Shown: piece by piece, positions 32,683-40,661 of the stretch | Numbering within the stretch: the stretch's first letter is position 1 | How the letters are laid out: each line of letters begins with the position of its first letter | NCBI GenBank assembly: GCA_000431775.1 | Contig: FR888206.1 | Location: forward strand, 37,453 to 79,307 | Length of the DNA stretch: 41,855 nt | Source: Clostridium sp. CAG:413 | GTDB taxonomy: Bacteria > Bacillota > Clostridia > Oscillospirales > Acutalibacteraceae | Reading direction: 5' to 3' | Notes under the pieces: model-generated | Database searches by the model: none | The model's input: the letters and a program-made list of their open reading frames with translations, nothing else | What the model was told of the DNA's origin: nothing | Translations under genes and position numbers: made by a program

Positions 32683-33594
32683 ATGCAAAAGAAATTCTCC
32701 GAGAACGGCTTCGGCACGGCCTGTCTTATATTCATAATCGCTACCGTTATAGCGCTGCCGCTCAGGATAATTCAGTATTTCACGGTCATGGAGCCTGAGA
32801 CGGGCTTCTACACCGAGGCAGGCTTCACCGTCTGGCTGTTTTTCGGCGTGCTTGTTGCGGCTGCGGCTGCGATATACGGCCTCGGTCTGTCTAAGAAAAA
32901 GTCCCTTGCTCTCTCGGCGGGCGCAGAGAAGCGCCCCGGCTGCGGCGCATTTGCCGCCCTGGCCGCCGCGGGCTGCGTCTTTGACATACTCAGGACTCTC
33001 GGGCTGCTCGGCGATCTGCTGGGCGACACCTACTCAAGCTCCGAGGCAATGGCTTCCGCAAATGCGCTTCGCATAGTCTATATTGGCGAGCTTGTTTTCG
33101 GCACGCTCTCAATAGTCTATTTTGCACTTAGCGCTTACGGCTTCTTCAGCGGCAAGGGCTGCGCCGAGGGGAGCAAGATACTCTCGCTCACACCCGTGCT
33201 TTGGCTGGTGTTCAGGCTGATAGTCCGTTTCACCCGCAAGATCAGCTTTATCAGGGTGTCCGAGCTGCTGCTCGAGATGCTGATGCTCGCATTTTTCATT
33301 ATGTTCTTTATGGCCTACGCTCAGGTCAATTCAAAGGTCGGCGGCGAGAATTGCGAATACAAGGTCGCCTCCTACGGCCTCATTGCCGCGATGCTTGCGA
33401 TAATCTGCTTCGTGCCGAGATTCGTGCTCACCGTCTGCGGCAAGGCGGATATGATATATACATATTCCGCGCTTGAATACTGCGACTTCACCTGCGCGCT
33501 GTTTGCGCTGGCAACCGTGTTTACAAGGATAACGGCAAGACCCGCCGCGGTCGATGCCCCTGCCGTGACCGAGAATAACGCCGCAGGAGAATAA
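32683..33594 (+). CDS. Polytopic membrane protein, unknown function
   Basis: A 303-residue protein with about eight membrane helices (roughly 12-33, 48-69, 88-110, 127-157, 165-183, 193-215, 228-251 and 266-285), short loops and an acidic, Ala-rich tail. I recognise no family or motif. The ATG at 32683 is seven bases from AAGGA; the preceding GTG is less well placed. It lies 15 bases after the citrate synthase stop and five bases before the AEC transporter start, so it is probably expressed from the citrate synthase promoter. Confidence 0.72.
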   Translation: MQKKFSENGFGTACLIFIIATVIALPLRIIQYFTVMEPETGFYTEAGFTVWLFFGVLVAAAAAIYGLGLSKKKSLALSAGAEKRPGCGAFAALAAAGCVFDILRTLGLLGDLLGDTYSSSEAMASANALRIVYIGELVFGTLSIVYFALSAYGFFSGKGCAEGSKILSLTPVLWLVFRLIVRFTRKISFIRVSELLLEMLMLAFFIMFFMAYAQVNSKVGGENCEYKVASYGLIAAMLAIICFVPRFVLTVCGKADMIYTYSALEYCDFTCALFALATVFTRITARPAAVDAPAVTENNAAGE

Positions 33595-33599
33595 TTCGG

Positions 33600-34544
33600 A
33601 TGTTTCTTCAAAATATGCTGACCGCCGCCGAGCAGGTCGCGGTCCTCTATATCATCGTCGCCGTCGGAGTTATCGCCGACAAGACCGGGCTTTATACCGA
33701 GAAGGTCGCCAAGAGCTGCACCGATCTGCTCTTTTATATAGCGACCCCGGCGATGATAATCAACAGCTTTTTTACCCTCGAATACAACTCTCAGACGGCT
33801 AAAGGGCTGTTTATAGCCTTGGGCTGCGGCTTCATATTGCATTTTGTTTCGGCTGTGCTGCCGGAGCTTATCTTCCTGCGCTGCCCCAAGGACAGGGCGT
33901 GCATCTTTAAGTACGCCGCCGCATACGGCAACTGCGGCTACATGGGTCTGCCGCTTGCGGGGGCCGTCGCGGGCGAGGAGGGAGTATTCTATTGCTCCGC
34001 CGTCATAATATCGTTCCAGATATTCAGCTTCACCCACGGCGTTTATATAATGAATAAGCGTGAGAAGGGCGGCAGGGCGAAATTCGACCTGAAGATGCTG
34101 CTGCTCAACCCCGGCGTTGTGTCGGTCATAGTCGGTATGCCCGTATTCCTGCTCTCACTCAAACTGCCGACGGTCGTGACCGCTCCGGTGCAGCATATCG
34201 CCAATATAACCACCCCGATGGCGATGCTGATATTCGGCACATACATAGCGAACACCAAGTTTTCGTCAATGTTTAAGGAGTGGAGGATAGCGGTCGTCGC
34301 GCTGTTTAAGCTGGTGCTGCTCCCGCTGGTGCTGCTCCCGCTCTTCCGCCTGATGGGGCTTGACGGCACCCTGCTGACCGCCCTGATAATCTGCGCCTGC
34401 GCCCCCTCGGCAAACAACACCGTTATGTTCGCGGCGAAATACGACCGCGACACAGGGCTTGCCTCGCAGACCGTTGCGGCTGTGAGCTTTATTTCGATAA
34501 TCACAATGCCCGTTATGATAGCCTTGGCTCAGACGACGGGCTGA
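33600..34544 (+). CDS. AEC-family transporter (auxin efflux carrier / malate permease family)
   Basis: A 314-residue membrane transporter with about ten helices in two halves. Typical traits: ADKTGLYTEKVAKSCTDLLFYIATPAMIINSF, the AAYGNCGYMGLPLAGAV block, NPGVVSVIVGMPVFLL, TTPMAMLIFGTYIA and the C-terminal ACAPSANNTVMFAAKY. Bacterial members carry malate or other dicarboxylates; position downstream of citrate synthase is compatible with an organic acid, but this is inference. At 34311-34340 an exact 15-base tandem repeat encodes LVLLPLVLLP in the membrane. AGGAG is about ten bases before the ATG at 33600. Confidence 0.88.
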   Translation: MFLQNMLTAAEQVAVLYIIVAVGVIADKTGLYTEKVAKSCTDLLFYIATPAMIINSFFTLEYNSQTAKGLFIALGCGFILHFVSAVLPELIFLRCPKDRACIFKYAAAYGNCGYMGLPLAGAVAGEEGVFYCSAVIISFQIFSFTHGVYIMNKREKGGRAKFDLKMLLLNPGVVSVIVGMPVFLLSLKLPTVVTAPVQHIANITTPMAMLIFGTYIANTKFSSMFKEWRIAVVALFKLVLLPLVLLPLFRLMGLDGTLLTALIICACAPSANNTVMFAAKYDRDTGLASQTVAAVSFISIITMPVMIALAQTTG

Positions 34545-34566
34545 AAAATATGAGAGGAGAATTACC

Positions 34567-34890
34567 GTGAAACTGATAGTTGCCATAATCAATAACGACG
34601 ATTCCGCAGTCGTGATAAGCGAGCTGACCCAAAAGGGCTACTCGGCCACCAAGCTCTCGACCTCGGGCGGCTTCCTCAGAGCCGGCAACTCCACGCTGCT
34701 CATCGGCACTGAGGAGGAGAATGTGGACGACGTTATAGCGACGATAAGCGAATTCTCACGCAGGAGGACTCAGATAGTCCCGCCCTCACCCGCGTTTATG
34801 ACCGAGGGCTTCATCTCAAGGTCGGTGGAAGTCACCGTCGGCGGCGCCACGGTGTTTGTGCTCGACGTTGATAAATTTATTAAGCTCTGA
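34567..34890 (+). CDS. darA: Cyclic-di-AMP receptor protein (DarA/PstA/YaaQ family)
   Basis: A 107-residue PII-like protein that binds cyclic di-AMP. Family motifs: KLIVAIINNDDSAVVISEL, the ligand loop TKLSTSGGFLRAGNSTLLIGTEEE, and the C-terminal EVTVGGATVFVLDVDKF. The start is a GTG with AGGAG eight bases upstream. The following gene starts on its stop codon (TGATG). In Bacillus the order is tmk-yaaQ-yaaR-holB-yaaT; here yaaR is missing and holB follows directly. No effector partner is recognised. Confidence 0.93.
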   Translation: MKLIVAIINNDDSAVVISELTQKGYSATKLSTSGGFLRAGNSTLLIGTEEENVDDVIATISEFSRRRTQIVPPSPAFMTEGFISRSVEVTVGGATVFVLDVDKFIKL

Positions 34891-35777
34891 TGCCTATGAC
34901 AGTTAAAGGCTTTGACCCTGCGCTGCCCGCCGAGCGGGGCATTTCGCAGGCTCTCGCCTCGGGCAGATTCCCGCACGCCCTCATAATCGAGGGCGCGTCC
35001 CCCGAGGAGCGAATGGCGCTTGCGCTAAAGACCGCCAAGGCGCTCGTATGCTCGGATAAAGACGAAATACCCTGCGGCAGATGCTCCGCCTGCATCAAGG
35101 CGGCGGCAAAGTCGCACCCCGATATCCCTGTCTATTCCGTCGAGGATAAGCCGAGAGCTTTCAAGGTGGATACGGTCAGGGAGATAAGAAGCAGCGCCTA
35201 TATCGTCCCGAACGAAGCGGACAGGAAGGTTTTTATCCTCGAGAACGCCCACACCATGGGGCCTGAGGGGCAGAACGCCCTGCTGAAGATACTCGAGGAG
35301 CCGCCCGCCTATGTAGTTTTTATCCTGCTTTGCCCGTCGAGCACGGGCTTCCTGCCCACGGTGCTCTCGAGGGCGACGGTATTCTCGCTCGGCGAGGTCG
35401 AGCGTGAGACGGATAAAGATGAGCTTGCGGCAGCCAAGGAGGCTGCGAGGGCTTTTGCTGTTTCGCTCGCTTCATTTGAGGATATGGAGACGGTCAAGGC
35501 CGCCGCGGCGTTTGAGAAGGATCAGCGGCTGCTGCGCGATGCAATGCCGATAATCCAGGAGATACTCGGGCAGGCGCTGAGAGTGAAATGCTCCGCTCCC
35601 GAGGAGACGGAGTTCGCCGAGGAGGCTCGGCTCATTGCTTCAAAATTGACTAAAAATGCGCTTCTAAGCGCCGTCGAGGGGCTGGACGCCTTGATGGCTG
35701 CGGCGGCTCTGAACGCTAATCATAATTTAATGGTAACAAGGCTCTGCACCCTGCTGCGAAGGCAGGCGGGGCGCTGA
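34890..35777 (+). CDS. holB: DNA polymerase III subunit delta'
   Basis: Clamp-loader subunit of 295 residues. The Zn-binding module is visible as CSDKDEIPCGRCSACIKAA (about 54-72). HPDIPVYSVEDK, VDTVREIRSSAYIVPNEADRKVFILENAHTMGPEGQNALLKILEEPP is the AAA+ core and LPTVLSRATVF replaces the usual SRC motif. No Walker A lysine (IIEGASPEERM), as expected for delta'. The start overlaps the darA stop (TGATG) without a good Shine-Dalgarno, so reinitiation is likely; an ATG six bases later is the alternative. Next gene is ricT. Confidence 0.9.
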   Translation: MPMTVKGFDPALPAERGISQALASGRFPHALIIEGASPEERMALALKTAKALVCSDKDEIPCGRCSACIKAAAKSHPDIPVYSVEDKPRAFKVDTVREIRSSAYIVPNEADRKVFILENAHTMGPEGQNALLKILEEPPAYVVFILLCPSSTGFLPTVLSRATVFSLGEVERETDKDELAAAKEAARAFAVSLASFEDMETVKAAAAFEKDQRLLRDAMPIIQEILGQALRVKCSAPEETEFAEEARLIASKLTKNALLSAVEGLDALMAAAALNANHNLMVTRLCTLLRRQAGR

Positions 35778-35791
35778 GGACGGAGGTTTAT

Positions 35792-36661
35792 ATGGCAGAA
35801 GTTATAGGAGTCCGATTCAAAGAGGTCGGCAAGATATATTACTTTGACCCCGACGGTCAGGAGCTTAAAAAAGGCGACCGAGTTATCGTCGAGACGGTCA
35901 GGGGAGTCGAGTGCGGCGAGGTCGCGCTCGAGAACAGGGAGATAAGCGACGAGGAGATAGTAAAGCCCCTCAAAAAGCTTATCCGCAAGGCCGACGAGAA
36001 GGATCTGCGGACTCTCGAGGAAAATAAGAAGAAAGAGAAAAACGCTTTCGGCATATGCCAAAAGAAGATCGCAGATCACAAGCTCGACATGAAGCTTGTG
36101 GATGTTGAATATACTTTTGACGGCGGCAAGGTGCTCTTTTATTTCACTGCCGACGGCAGAGTGGATTTCAGAGAGCTTGTCAAGGATCTGGCGGGCGTGT
36201 TCAGAACAAGGATCGAGCTGCGCCAGATAGGCGTCAGGGACGAATCCAAGATGATAGGCGGCCTCGGCATTTGCGGGCGCCCGTTCTGCTGCCGCAGCTT
36301 CCTCGGCGATTTCCAGCCCGTTTCGATAAAAATGGCTAAGGAACAGGGGCTTTCGCTGAACCCCACCAAAATAAGCGGCACCTGCGGCAGACTCATGTGC
36401 TGCCTCAAATACGAGCAGAATGCCTATGAGTACCTGCTCAAGATAACCCCGAAGCCCGGCGCGATAGTCGAGACGGCGGAGGGCGCGGGCACGGTCGTTG
36501 ACTTCAGCCTGCTGACCGGCACGCTTAAAGTGAAGCTCCACAACAATCCCGACGCAATGCCCAAGATGTTCTCACGCCGCGACGTGAAGCTCGTCAAGGA
36601 TTCGAGAATAAAGGTCGATAAAGCGGAGCTTGAGGCACTAAAGGGCATAGAAGATAAATAA
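35792..36661 (+). CDS. ricT: PSP1-domain protein RicT (YaaT)
   Basis: A 289-residue member of the Ric (Y) complex, which in Bacillus binds RNase Y and promotes Spo0A phosphorylation, mRNA maturation and competence. The N-terminal PSP1 part has VIGVRFKEVGKIYYFDP and VIVETVRGVECGEV. The cysteine-rich centre GICGRPFCCRSFL (about 160-172) and GTCGRLMCCLKYE (about 195-207) would hold Fe-S clusters. It follows holB by 14 bases with GGACGGAGG upstream of the ATG. RicA (YmcA) and RicF (YlbF) are not in the window. Confidence 0.94.
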   Translation: MAEVIGVRFKEVGKIYYFDPDGQELKKGDRVIVETVRGVECGEVALENREISDEEIVKPLKKLIRKADEKDLRTLEENKKKEKNAFGICQKKIADHKLDMKLVDVEYTFDGGKVLFYFTADGRVDFRELVKDLAGVFRTRIELRQIGVRDESKMIGGLGICGRPFCCRSFLGDFQPVSIKMAKEQGLSLNPTKISGTCGRLMCCLKYEQNAYEYLLKITPKPGAIVETAEGAGTVVDFSLLTGTLKVKLHNNPDAMPKMFSRRDVKLVKDSRIKVDKAELEALKGIEDK

Positions 36662-36674
36662 CAGTAAAAACCTA

Positions 36675-36702
36675 TTGCATTTTTAAAATAATGTGATACA
36701 AT
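36675..36702 (+). promoter_or_regulatory. Sigma-A promoter for the ferredoxin gene
   Basis: -35 TTGCAT (36675-36680), 16-base spacer, -10 TACAAT (36697-36702) with TGA before it (extended -10). Confidence 0.75.
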
Positions 36703-36733
36703 TAGGTAAATATAAAAAGGAGGATGACTGAAG

Positions 36734-36904
36734 ATGGCATACGTTATCGGTGATGATTGCATCTCCTGCGGCGCTTGCGCAGCAGAGTGCCCCGTAGAGG
36801 CTATCTCCGAGGGCGATGGCAAGTACGTTATCGACGCTGATAAGTGCATCGAGTGCGGCGCTTGTGCAGATACCTGCCCCGTAGAGGCTCCCAAAGCTGA
36901 GTAA
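36734..36904 (+). CDS. Ferredoxin, clostridial 2[4Fe-4S] type
   Basis: A 56-residue electron carrier, too short for standard length cut-offs. Two cluster motifs CxxCxxCxxxCP: CISCGACAAECP (residues 9-20) and CIECGACADTCP (38-49), giving all eight ligands for two [4Fe-4S] clusters. The two halves are internal repeats of each other, including at base level. AAGGAGG ends about ten bases before the ATG at 36734; an ATG at 36724 is in another frame without cysteines. It has its own promoter, so it is probably the main soluble low-potential carrier of an anaerobe. Confidence 0.96.
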   Translation: MAYVIGDDCISCGACAAECPVEAISEGDGKYVIDADKCIECGACADTCPVEAPKAE

Positions 36905-36922
36905 TTCAAAATGAATAACAGC

Positions 36923-36963
36923 AAAAAATAACGGGAAAAGTCGTTTCGGCTTTTCCCGTTATT
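36923..36963 (-). terminator. Long hairpin acting as terminator for the P-type ATPase transcript
   Basis: 17-bp stem: 36927-36943 pairs with 36947-36963 (AATAACGGGAAAAGTCG against CGGCTTTTCCCGTTATT, one wobble). Read on the minus strand the stem ends in TTATT followed by TTTT (36926-36923). There is no T-tract on the plus strand. Flanking CAGC (36919-36922) and GCTG (36964-36967) can extend it across a four-A bulge. Confidence 0.7.
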
Positions 36964-36976
36964 GCTGTATAAAGCG

Positions 36977-37014
36977 GCCGCCGACGGGTCAATGCGACTC
37001 ATCGGCGGCTTTTT
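36977..37014 (+). terminator. Intrinsic terminator after the ferredoxin gene
   Basis: GCCGCCGA (36977-36984) pairs with TCGGCGGC (37002-37009), with inner GGGTC/GACTC pairing, followed by TTTTTATAT. It lies beyond the minus-strand hairpin, so each convergent transcript must cross the other's terminator. Confidence 0.82.
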
Positions 37015-37022
37015 ATATCTTA

Positions 37023-39698
37023 TTACTTTTTCTTTGCCGCGGCTCTCTGGATAGCCTTGACTATCTCAACTATGGGTATTACGGAGATCGCAAGACCTAT
37101 CGAGATAGCGTATGCCTTGAGGTTCAGCGGGGTGAAATCAAACATCTGAGCAAGAGGATCTATCTCGATGATGGCGGCGGTGAGCGCAAGAGCGAGCACC
37201 ATTGCGCCGTAGAGCACGGCGTTATGCGACTTCTGACCGAAGCTCATTGCGAGGGCGGAGCCTCTCTGTGAGCGCATGTTGAAGGAGTGGAATATCTCAG
37301 CCATTGACATGGTGAGGAACGCCATGGTCATACCCTCGTTGCAGTCGGAAATGTTGGTGAATATCCACTTGCCTGTCTCAAGATATTCGCCGATGAAAAA
37401 TGCCGCGAGGGTGAGCACTGTAACTATAACGCCCTGATACAGGCAGTCGAAGCCCATTCCGCCGGCGAAGATGCCGTCCTTGCTGTCACGGGGCTTACGG
37501 CTCATTATGTCTCTCTCGGGCTTCTCGAGGCCGAGGGCGAGGGCGGGGATGCTGTCGGTGACAAGGTTGATAAAGAGCAGGTGGACGGGCTTAAGGATGG
37601 TGAAATTCAGTATCGTTGCAATGAATATCGAGAGCACCTCGGAGAGGTTCGAGCCGAGCAGGAACTGGATCGCCTTGCGGATGTTGTCGTATATTCTTCT
37701 GCCCTCCGCCACTGCGGAGACGATGGTCGCGAAGTTGTCGTCGGCGAGCACCATATCCGCCACGTTTTTGGTAACGTCCGTGCCGGTGATGCCCATGCCG
37801 ATGCCGATGTCAGCGCTCTTTATCGAGGGGGCGTCGTTAACGCCGTCGCCGGTCATTGCGGTTATCTTGCCCTTAGTGCGCCATGCGTTGACTATCCTCG
37901 TCTTATGCTCGGGCTGTACCCTTGCGTAGACTTTGAACTGGCCGACCTTTTCGTCGAATTCCTCATCGCTCATTTCGTTGAGCTGGGCGCCCGTTATAGC
38001 CTCGGAGGGGTCGCTGATGATGCCGAGCTCCATTGCGATGGCAACGGCGGTGTCGCGGTGGTCGCCGGTTATCATTATCGGGGTGATGCCAGCCATGCGG
38101 CATTCCTCGATAGCCGCCTTAACTTCGGGGCGGACGGGGTCTATCATGCCGGTAAGACCTATGAAGATAAGGTCGTTTTCGAGAGCCTCGGGTGAGTATT
38201 CGCCGGGCTCCGAGCCGTAATTTTTATATGCGACGGCAAGCACTCTGAGCGCTTTATCCGCCATTCTCTTGTTCTCCGCCGCAACTGTGGCGCGCAGCTC
38301 GTCGGTGAAGGGCACGACCTCGCCGTTGATAAGCGCCGAGGAGCACTTCTTGAGTATCTCGTCGGGGGCGCCCTTAGTGTACTGAACTATGCCGTCGGGA
38401 CTGCTGTGGACGGTGGACATCATCTTCCTGACGGAGTCAAACGGAGCCTCGCCTATCCTCGGGCTGTTGGCGGATATGTCGTTTTTGTTGAAGCCGAGCT
38501 TGTCGGCGTAAGTGACAAGCGCCGCCTCGGTCGGCTCGCCCGTAACCGTGCCGTCCTTGTCTATTTCCGCGTCGCAGCAAAGAGCCATTGCCTTTGCTAT
38601 GAGCGCTTCGTTGTCGCCGTAGTGGTCGACAACGGTCATCTTATTCTGTGTCAGGGTGCCGGTCTTGTCGGAGCAGATTATCTGAGCGCAGCCGAGAGTT
38701 TCAACTGCGGTGAGCTTGCGGATTATCGCATTCTTCTTCGACATGTTGGTGACGCCTATCGAGAGAACTATCGTCACGACTGCGACAAGACCCTCGGGAA
38801 TGGCGGCGACGGCGAGCGAAACGGCTATCATAAAGCTGTTGAGCGCCATATCGAATGAGAAGCTGCCGTCACGGATGAGCGACTGTATCGCCTGAAATGC
38901 AAAGAGAAATACGCAGATGCCGAGCACGAGCTTCGTGAGCACCTTGGAGAGCTGGGCGAGCTTGAGCTGGAGGGGAGTCTGGCTCTCCTCAGCCTGAGCG
39001 ATAGCGTCAGCTATCTTGCCCATCTCGGTCTCCATGCCTGTGGCGACGACGACTGCCTTGCCTCTGCCGTAAACAACGGTGGAGCCCATATAGACCATGT
39101 TGCGCCTGTCGCCGAGCGGGATATCGGCGTCCTCACCGCAGTTGAGCACGGTCATCATCTTCTCGGCGGGCACGGATTCGCCCGTCAGAGCGGCCTCCTC
39201 CACCTTGAGGCTGGCGCATTCAAAGAGTCGGCAGTCTGCGGGGACGGAGTCGCCCGCTTCGAGCACTACCACGTCGCCGACAACGAGGTCTTCGCTGCGA
39301 ACGGAGATCAGCTTGCCGTCACGCAGCACCTTGGAGGTGGCGGCGCTCATCTCCTGCAAAGCCTGGATAGCGGCCTCCGCCTTGCTCTCCTGCACAACGC
39401 CGAGCACGGTATTTATCAGCACGACTACCATGATTATGACCGTGTCGGTCGGGAAGCCAACGCCGTTCTCTATCCACTCGGTGGCTGCCGATATGACGGC
39501 GGCGACGATGAGGATAATTATCATCGGGTCGGAGAGCTGAGCCATCACTCGGGAGAAAATGCTCTTCTTTTTGCCCTCTTTGAGCTTGTTTTTGCCGTTC
39601 TCGCTCAGTCTTTTTTCGGCCTCCGATGATGAAAGACCGCTTTCTGAGCTTTTGACCTGTGAGAAGACGGAATCGGTCTGCTCGAGGTAGAACTTCAT
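37023..39698 (-). CDS. P-type cation-transporting ATPase (P2-type), probably Mn2+-regulated
   Basis: An 891-residue P2-type ATPase. N-terminal cation-ATPase domain (GLSSSEAEKRLSENGKNKL), actuator loop LTGESVPAEK (about 171-180), M4 with AAIPEGLVAVVTIVL (about 297), phosphorylation site CSDKTGTLTQNKMT (Asp about 344), nucleotide-domain KGAPDEILKKC, hinge MTGDGVNDAPSIKSADIGIGMG, and M6 NLVTDSIPALALGLE with the ion-binding Asn and Asp. By sequence it would be called a calcium pump, but a yybP-ykoY manganese riboswitch lies in its leader, so manganese export is a better guess. AAAGGATG is the ribosome site for the ATG at 39698. Terminates at the hairpin 36923-36963. Confidence 0.93.
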   Translation of the reverse strand: MKFYLEQTDSVFSQVKSSESGLSSSEAEKRLSENGKNKLKEGKKKSIFSRVMAQLSDPMIIILIVAAVISAATEWIENGVGFPTDTVIIMVVVLINTVLGVVQESKAEAAIQALQEMSAATSKVLRDGKLISVRSEDLVVGDVVVLEAGDSVPADCRLFECASLKVEEAALTGESVPAEKMMTVLNCGEDADIPLGDRRNMVYMGSTVVYGRGKAVVVATGMETEMGKIADAIAQAEESQTPLQLKLAQLSKVLTKLVLGICVFLFAFQAIQSLIRDGSFSFDMALNSFMIAVSLAVAAIPEGLVAVVTIVLSIGVTNMSKKNAIIRKLTAVETLGCAQIICSDKTGTLTQNKMTVVDHYGDNEALIAKAMALCCDAEIDKDGTVTGEPTEAALVTYADKLGFNKNDISANSPRIGEAPFDSVRKMMSTVHSSPDGIVQYTKGAPDEILKKCSSALINGEVVPFTDELRATVAAENKRMADKALRVLAVAYKNYGSEPGEYSPEALENDLIFIGLTGMIDPVRPEVKAAIEECRMAGITPIMITGDHRDTAVAIAMELGIISDPSEAITGAQLNEMSDEEFDEKVGQFKVYARVQPEHKTRIVNAWRTKGKITAMTGDGVNDAPSIKSADIGIGMGITGTDVTKNVADMVLADDNFATIVSAVAEGRRIYDNIRKAIQFLLGSNLSEVLSIFIATILNFTILKPVHLLFINLVTDSIPALALGLEKPERDIMSRKPRDSKDGIFAGGMGFDCLYQGVIVTVLTLAAFFIGEYLETGKWIFTNISDCNEGMTMAFLTMSMAEIFHSFNMRSQRGSALAMSFGQKSHNAVLYGAMVLALALTAAIIEIDPLAQMFDFTPLNLKAYAISIGLAISVIPIVEIVKAIQRAAAKKK

Positions 39699-39730
39699 CG
39701 TTGTTCATCCTTTCAAGATTTTCTTGTATT

Positions 39731-39772
39731 AAAAAAGACCTTTGACAGAGCGTGAACTCTGTCAAAGGTCTT
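39731..39772 (-). terminator. Riboswitch-controlled terminator before the P-type ATPase gene
   Basis: Perfect 16-bp stem (39757-39772 with 39735-39750; minus-strand arms AAGACCTTTGACAGAG and CTCTGTCAAAGGTCTT), six-base loop, then TTTT (39734-39731). Its left arm contains CCTTT, which the riboswitch needs for its P1 helix. Confidence 0.93.
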
Positions 39773-39880
39773 GCCTCCAAAATAGGGCGTTACGCCAGAC
39801 GCTGTGCGCCGGTTGTTGACGGAACGCTCGGGAGCACGGCGGCGTTTGGGTGCCGGCTCCGTTAAGCTACTCCCCTTTAA
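39758..39880 (-). promoter_or_regulatory. yybP-ykoY family manganese riboswitch
   Basis: Minus strand. P1 is TTAAAGG (39880-39874) with CCTTTGA (39768-39762). Loop L1 carries the invariant GGGGAGTAGC (39875-39866), loop L3 carries GTCAACA (39820-39814), and GGCAAGACC precedes the 3' side of P1; all are hallmarks of the family (Rfam RF00080). When Mn2+ holds P1, CCTTT is not free for the terminator 39731-39772, so transcription should continue into the P-type ATPase gene. Family identity is by recognition of these conserved segments; ligand and direction of control follow from known members. Confidence 0.9.
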
Positions 39881-39891
39881 CTTGTAAGCCT

Positions 39892-39921
39892 ATTCTAACA
39901 CGGCGAATACCGATTTGTCAA
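39892..39921 (-). promoter_or_regulatory. Sigma-A promoter for the riboswitch-ATPase transcript
   Basis: Minus strand: -35 TTGACA (39916-39921, consensus), 18-base spacer, -10 TAGAAT (39892-39897). The -35 sits in the small hairpin CCGATT-TGTC-AATCGG (39910-39925) just after the yhhN stop codon. Confidence 0.78.
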
Positions 39922-39925
39922 TCGG

Positions 39926-40657
39926 TCATTTTACCAAAACTGTGGCAAAGAGCGACGCCGCCATAAGCATTTGGCCGCTGTAATACAATATTATATTGGC
40001 CTTTTTCTTCTTTATGTCTTTGCCGCCGCTGAAGAAATCCGTTGCGAGCACGATATCGGACGCTGCGAAGCAGGCGGAGCCGAGACCGAGGGTCAGCGTC
40101 ATCGCTGCGGCCCCCTCGGCGTTCTCGGAGGCGGCGGATATGCCAAGCGAGAAAGCGTTGACGACCATAAACATCAGCACGAGGCCGTAGACAGCGACGG
40201 GTAAAAGAAATCTGCCGAGTTTCATTTTGCGGCAGAGGAATATCATCACCGCCGCGTCGAGCAGCACTGCGAGGGCTATCTGAATTATCATCCTTGGCGT
40301 CGAGCTGCGGAAAACAAGGATATTCGGCATCAGGATAGCCGTTATGAAGAAGATGTGACCCGCAAGGAAGCTAAGGCCGCCGAGGGCATAGTTGACATAA
40401 ACGCTTCCGAGCTTCGGATACATATGCAGAAAGCCGTCGCCGAGCAGCGAGCAGATGAAGCCGACGAGCATGAATTTTGAGAATACGGTCATGCCGCCGT
40501 CCAATATGCCGAGCACCGCCACCGCCGTGAAAAGCGAGGAGCACAGCAGCTTTGAGAGCAGGGTATTCCACCCGAGAGTGGGATACATTATTTTAATATA
40601 ATGCCTAACAGCAAAGATCTGAGCAATGAAACAAACGAGCGCAACAGACTTAAACAT
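39926..40657 (-). CDS. YhhN-family membrane protein (TMEM86/lysoplasmalogenase-like)
   Basis: A 243-residue protein with about eight membrane helices. The YhhN/TMEM86 family contains lysoplasmalogenases that cleave the vinyl-ether bond of lysoplasmalogen. Typical blocks: KFMLVGFICSLLGDGFLHM, NYALGGLSFLAGHIFFITA and ACFAASDIVLATDFF. Plasmalogens are common in anaerobic Clostridia, which fits. An in-frame start at 40702 has no site; GGGGTGAT, overlapping the stop of the upstream gene, favours the ATG at 40657. Four bases separate the two genes. The bacterial enzyme activity is not established for all members. Confidence 0.82.
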   Translation of the reverse strand: MFKSVALVCFIAQIFAVRHYIKIMYPTLGWNTLLSKLLCSSLFTAVAVLGILDGGMTVFSKFMLVGFICSLLGDGFLHMYPKLGSVYVNYALGGLSFLAGHIFFITAILMPNILVFRSSTPRMIIQIALAVLLDAAVMIFLCRKMKLGRFLLPVAVYGLVLMFMVVNAFSLGISAASENAEGAAAMTLTLGLGSACFAASDIVLATDFFSGGKDIKKKKANIILYYSGQMLMAASLFATVLVK

Positions 40658-40661
40658 AATA

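Noticed and set aside
39910..39925. Hairpin CCGATT-TGTC-AATCGG as a terminator of yhhN
   Set aside because: A six-base stem without T-tract; it overlaps the -35 of the riboswitch promoter and is more simply part of it.
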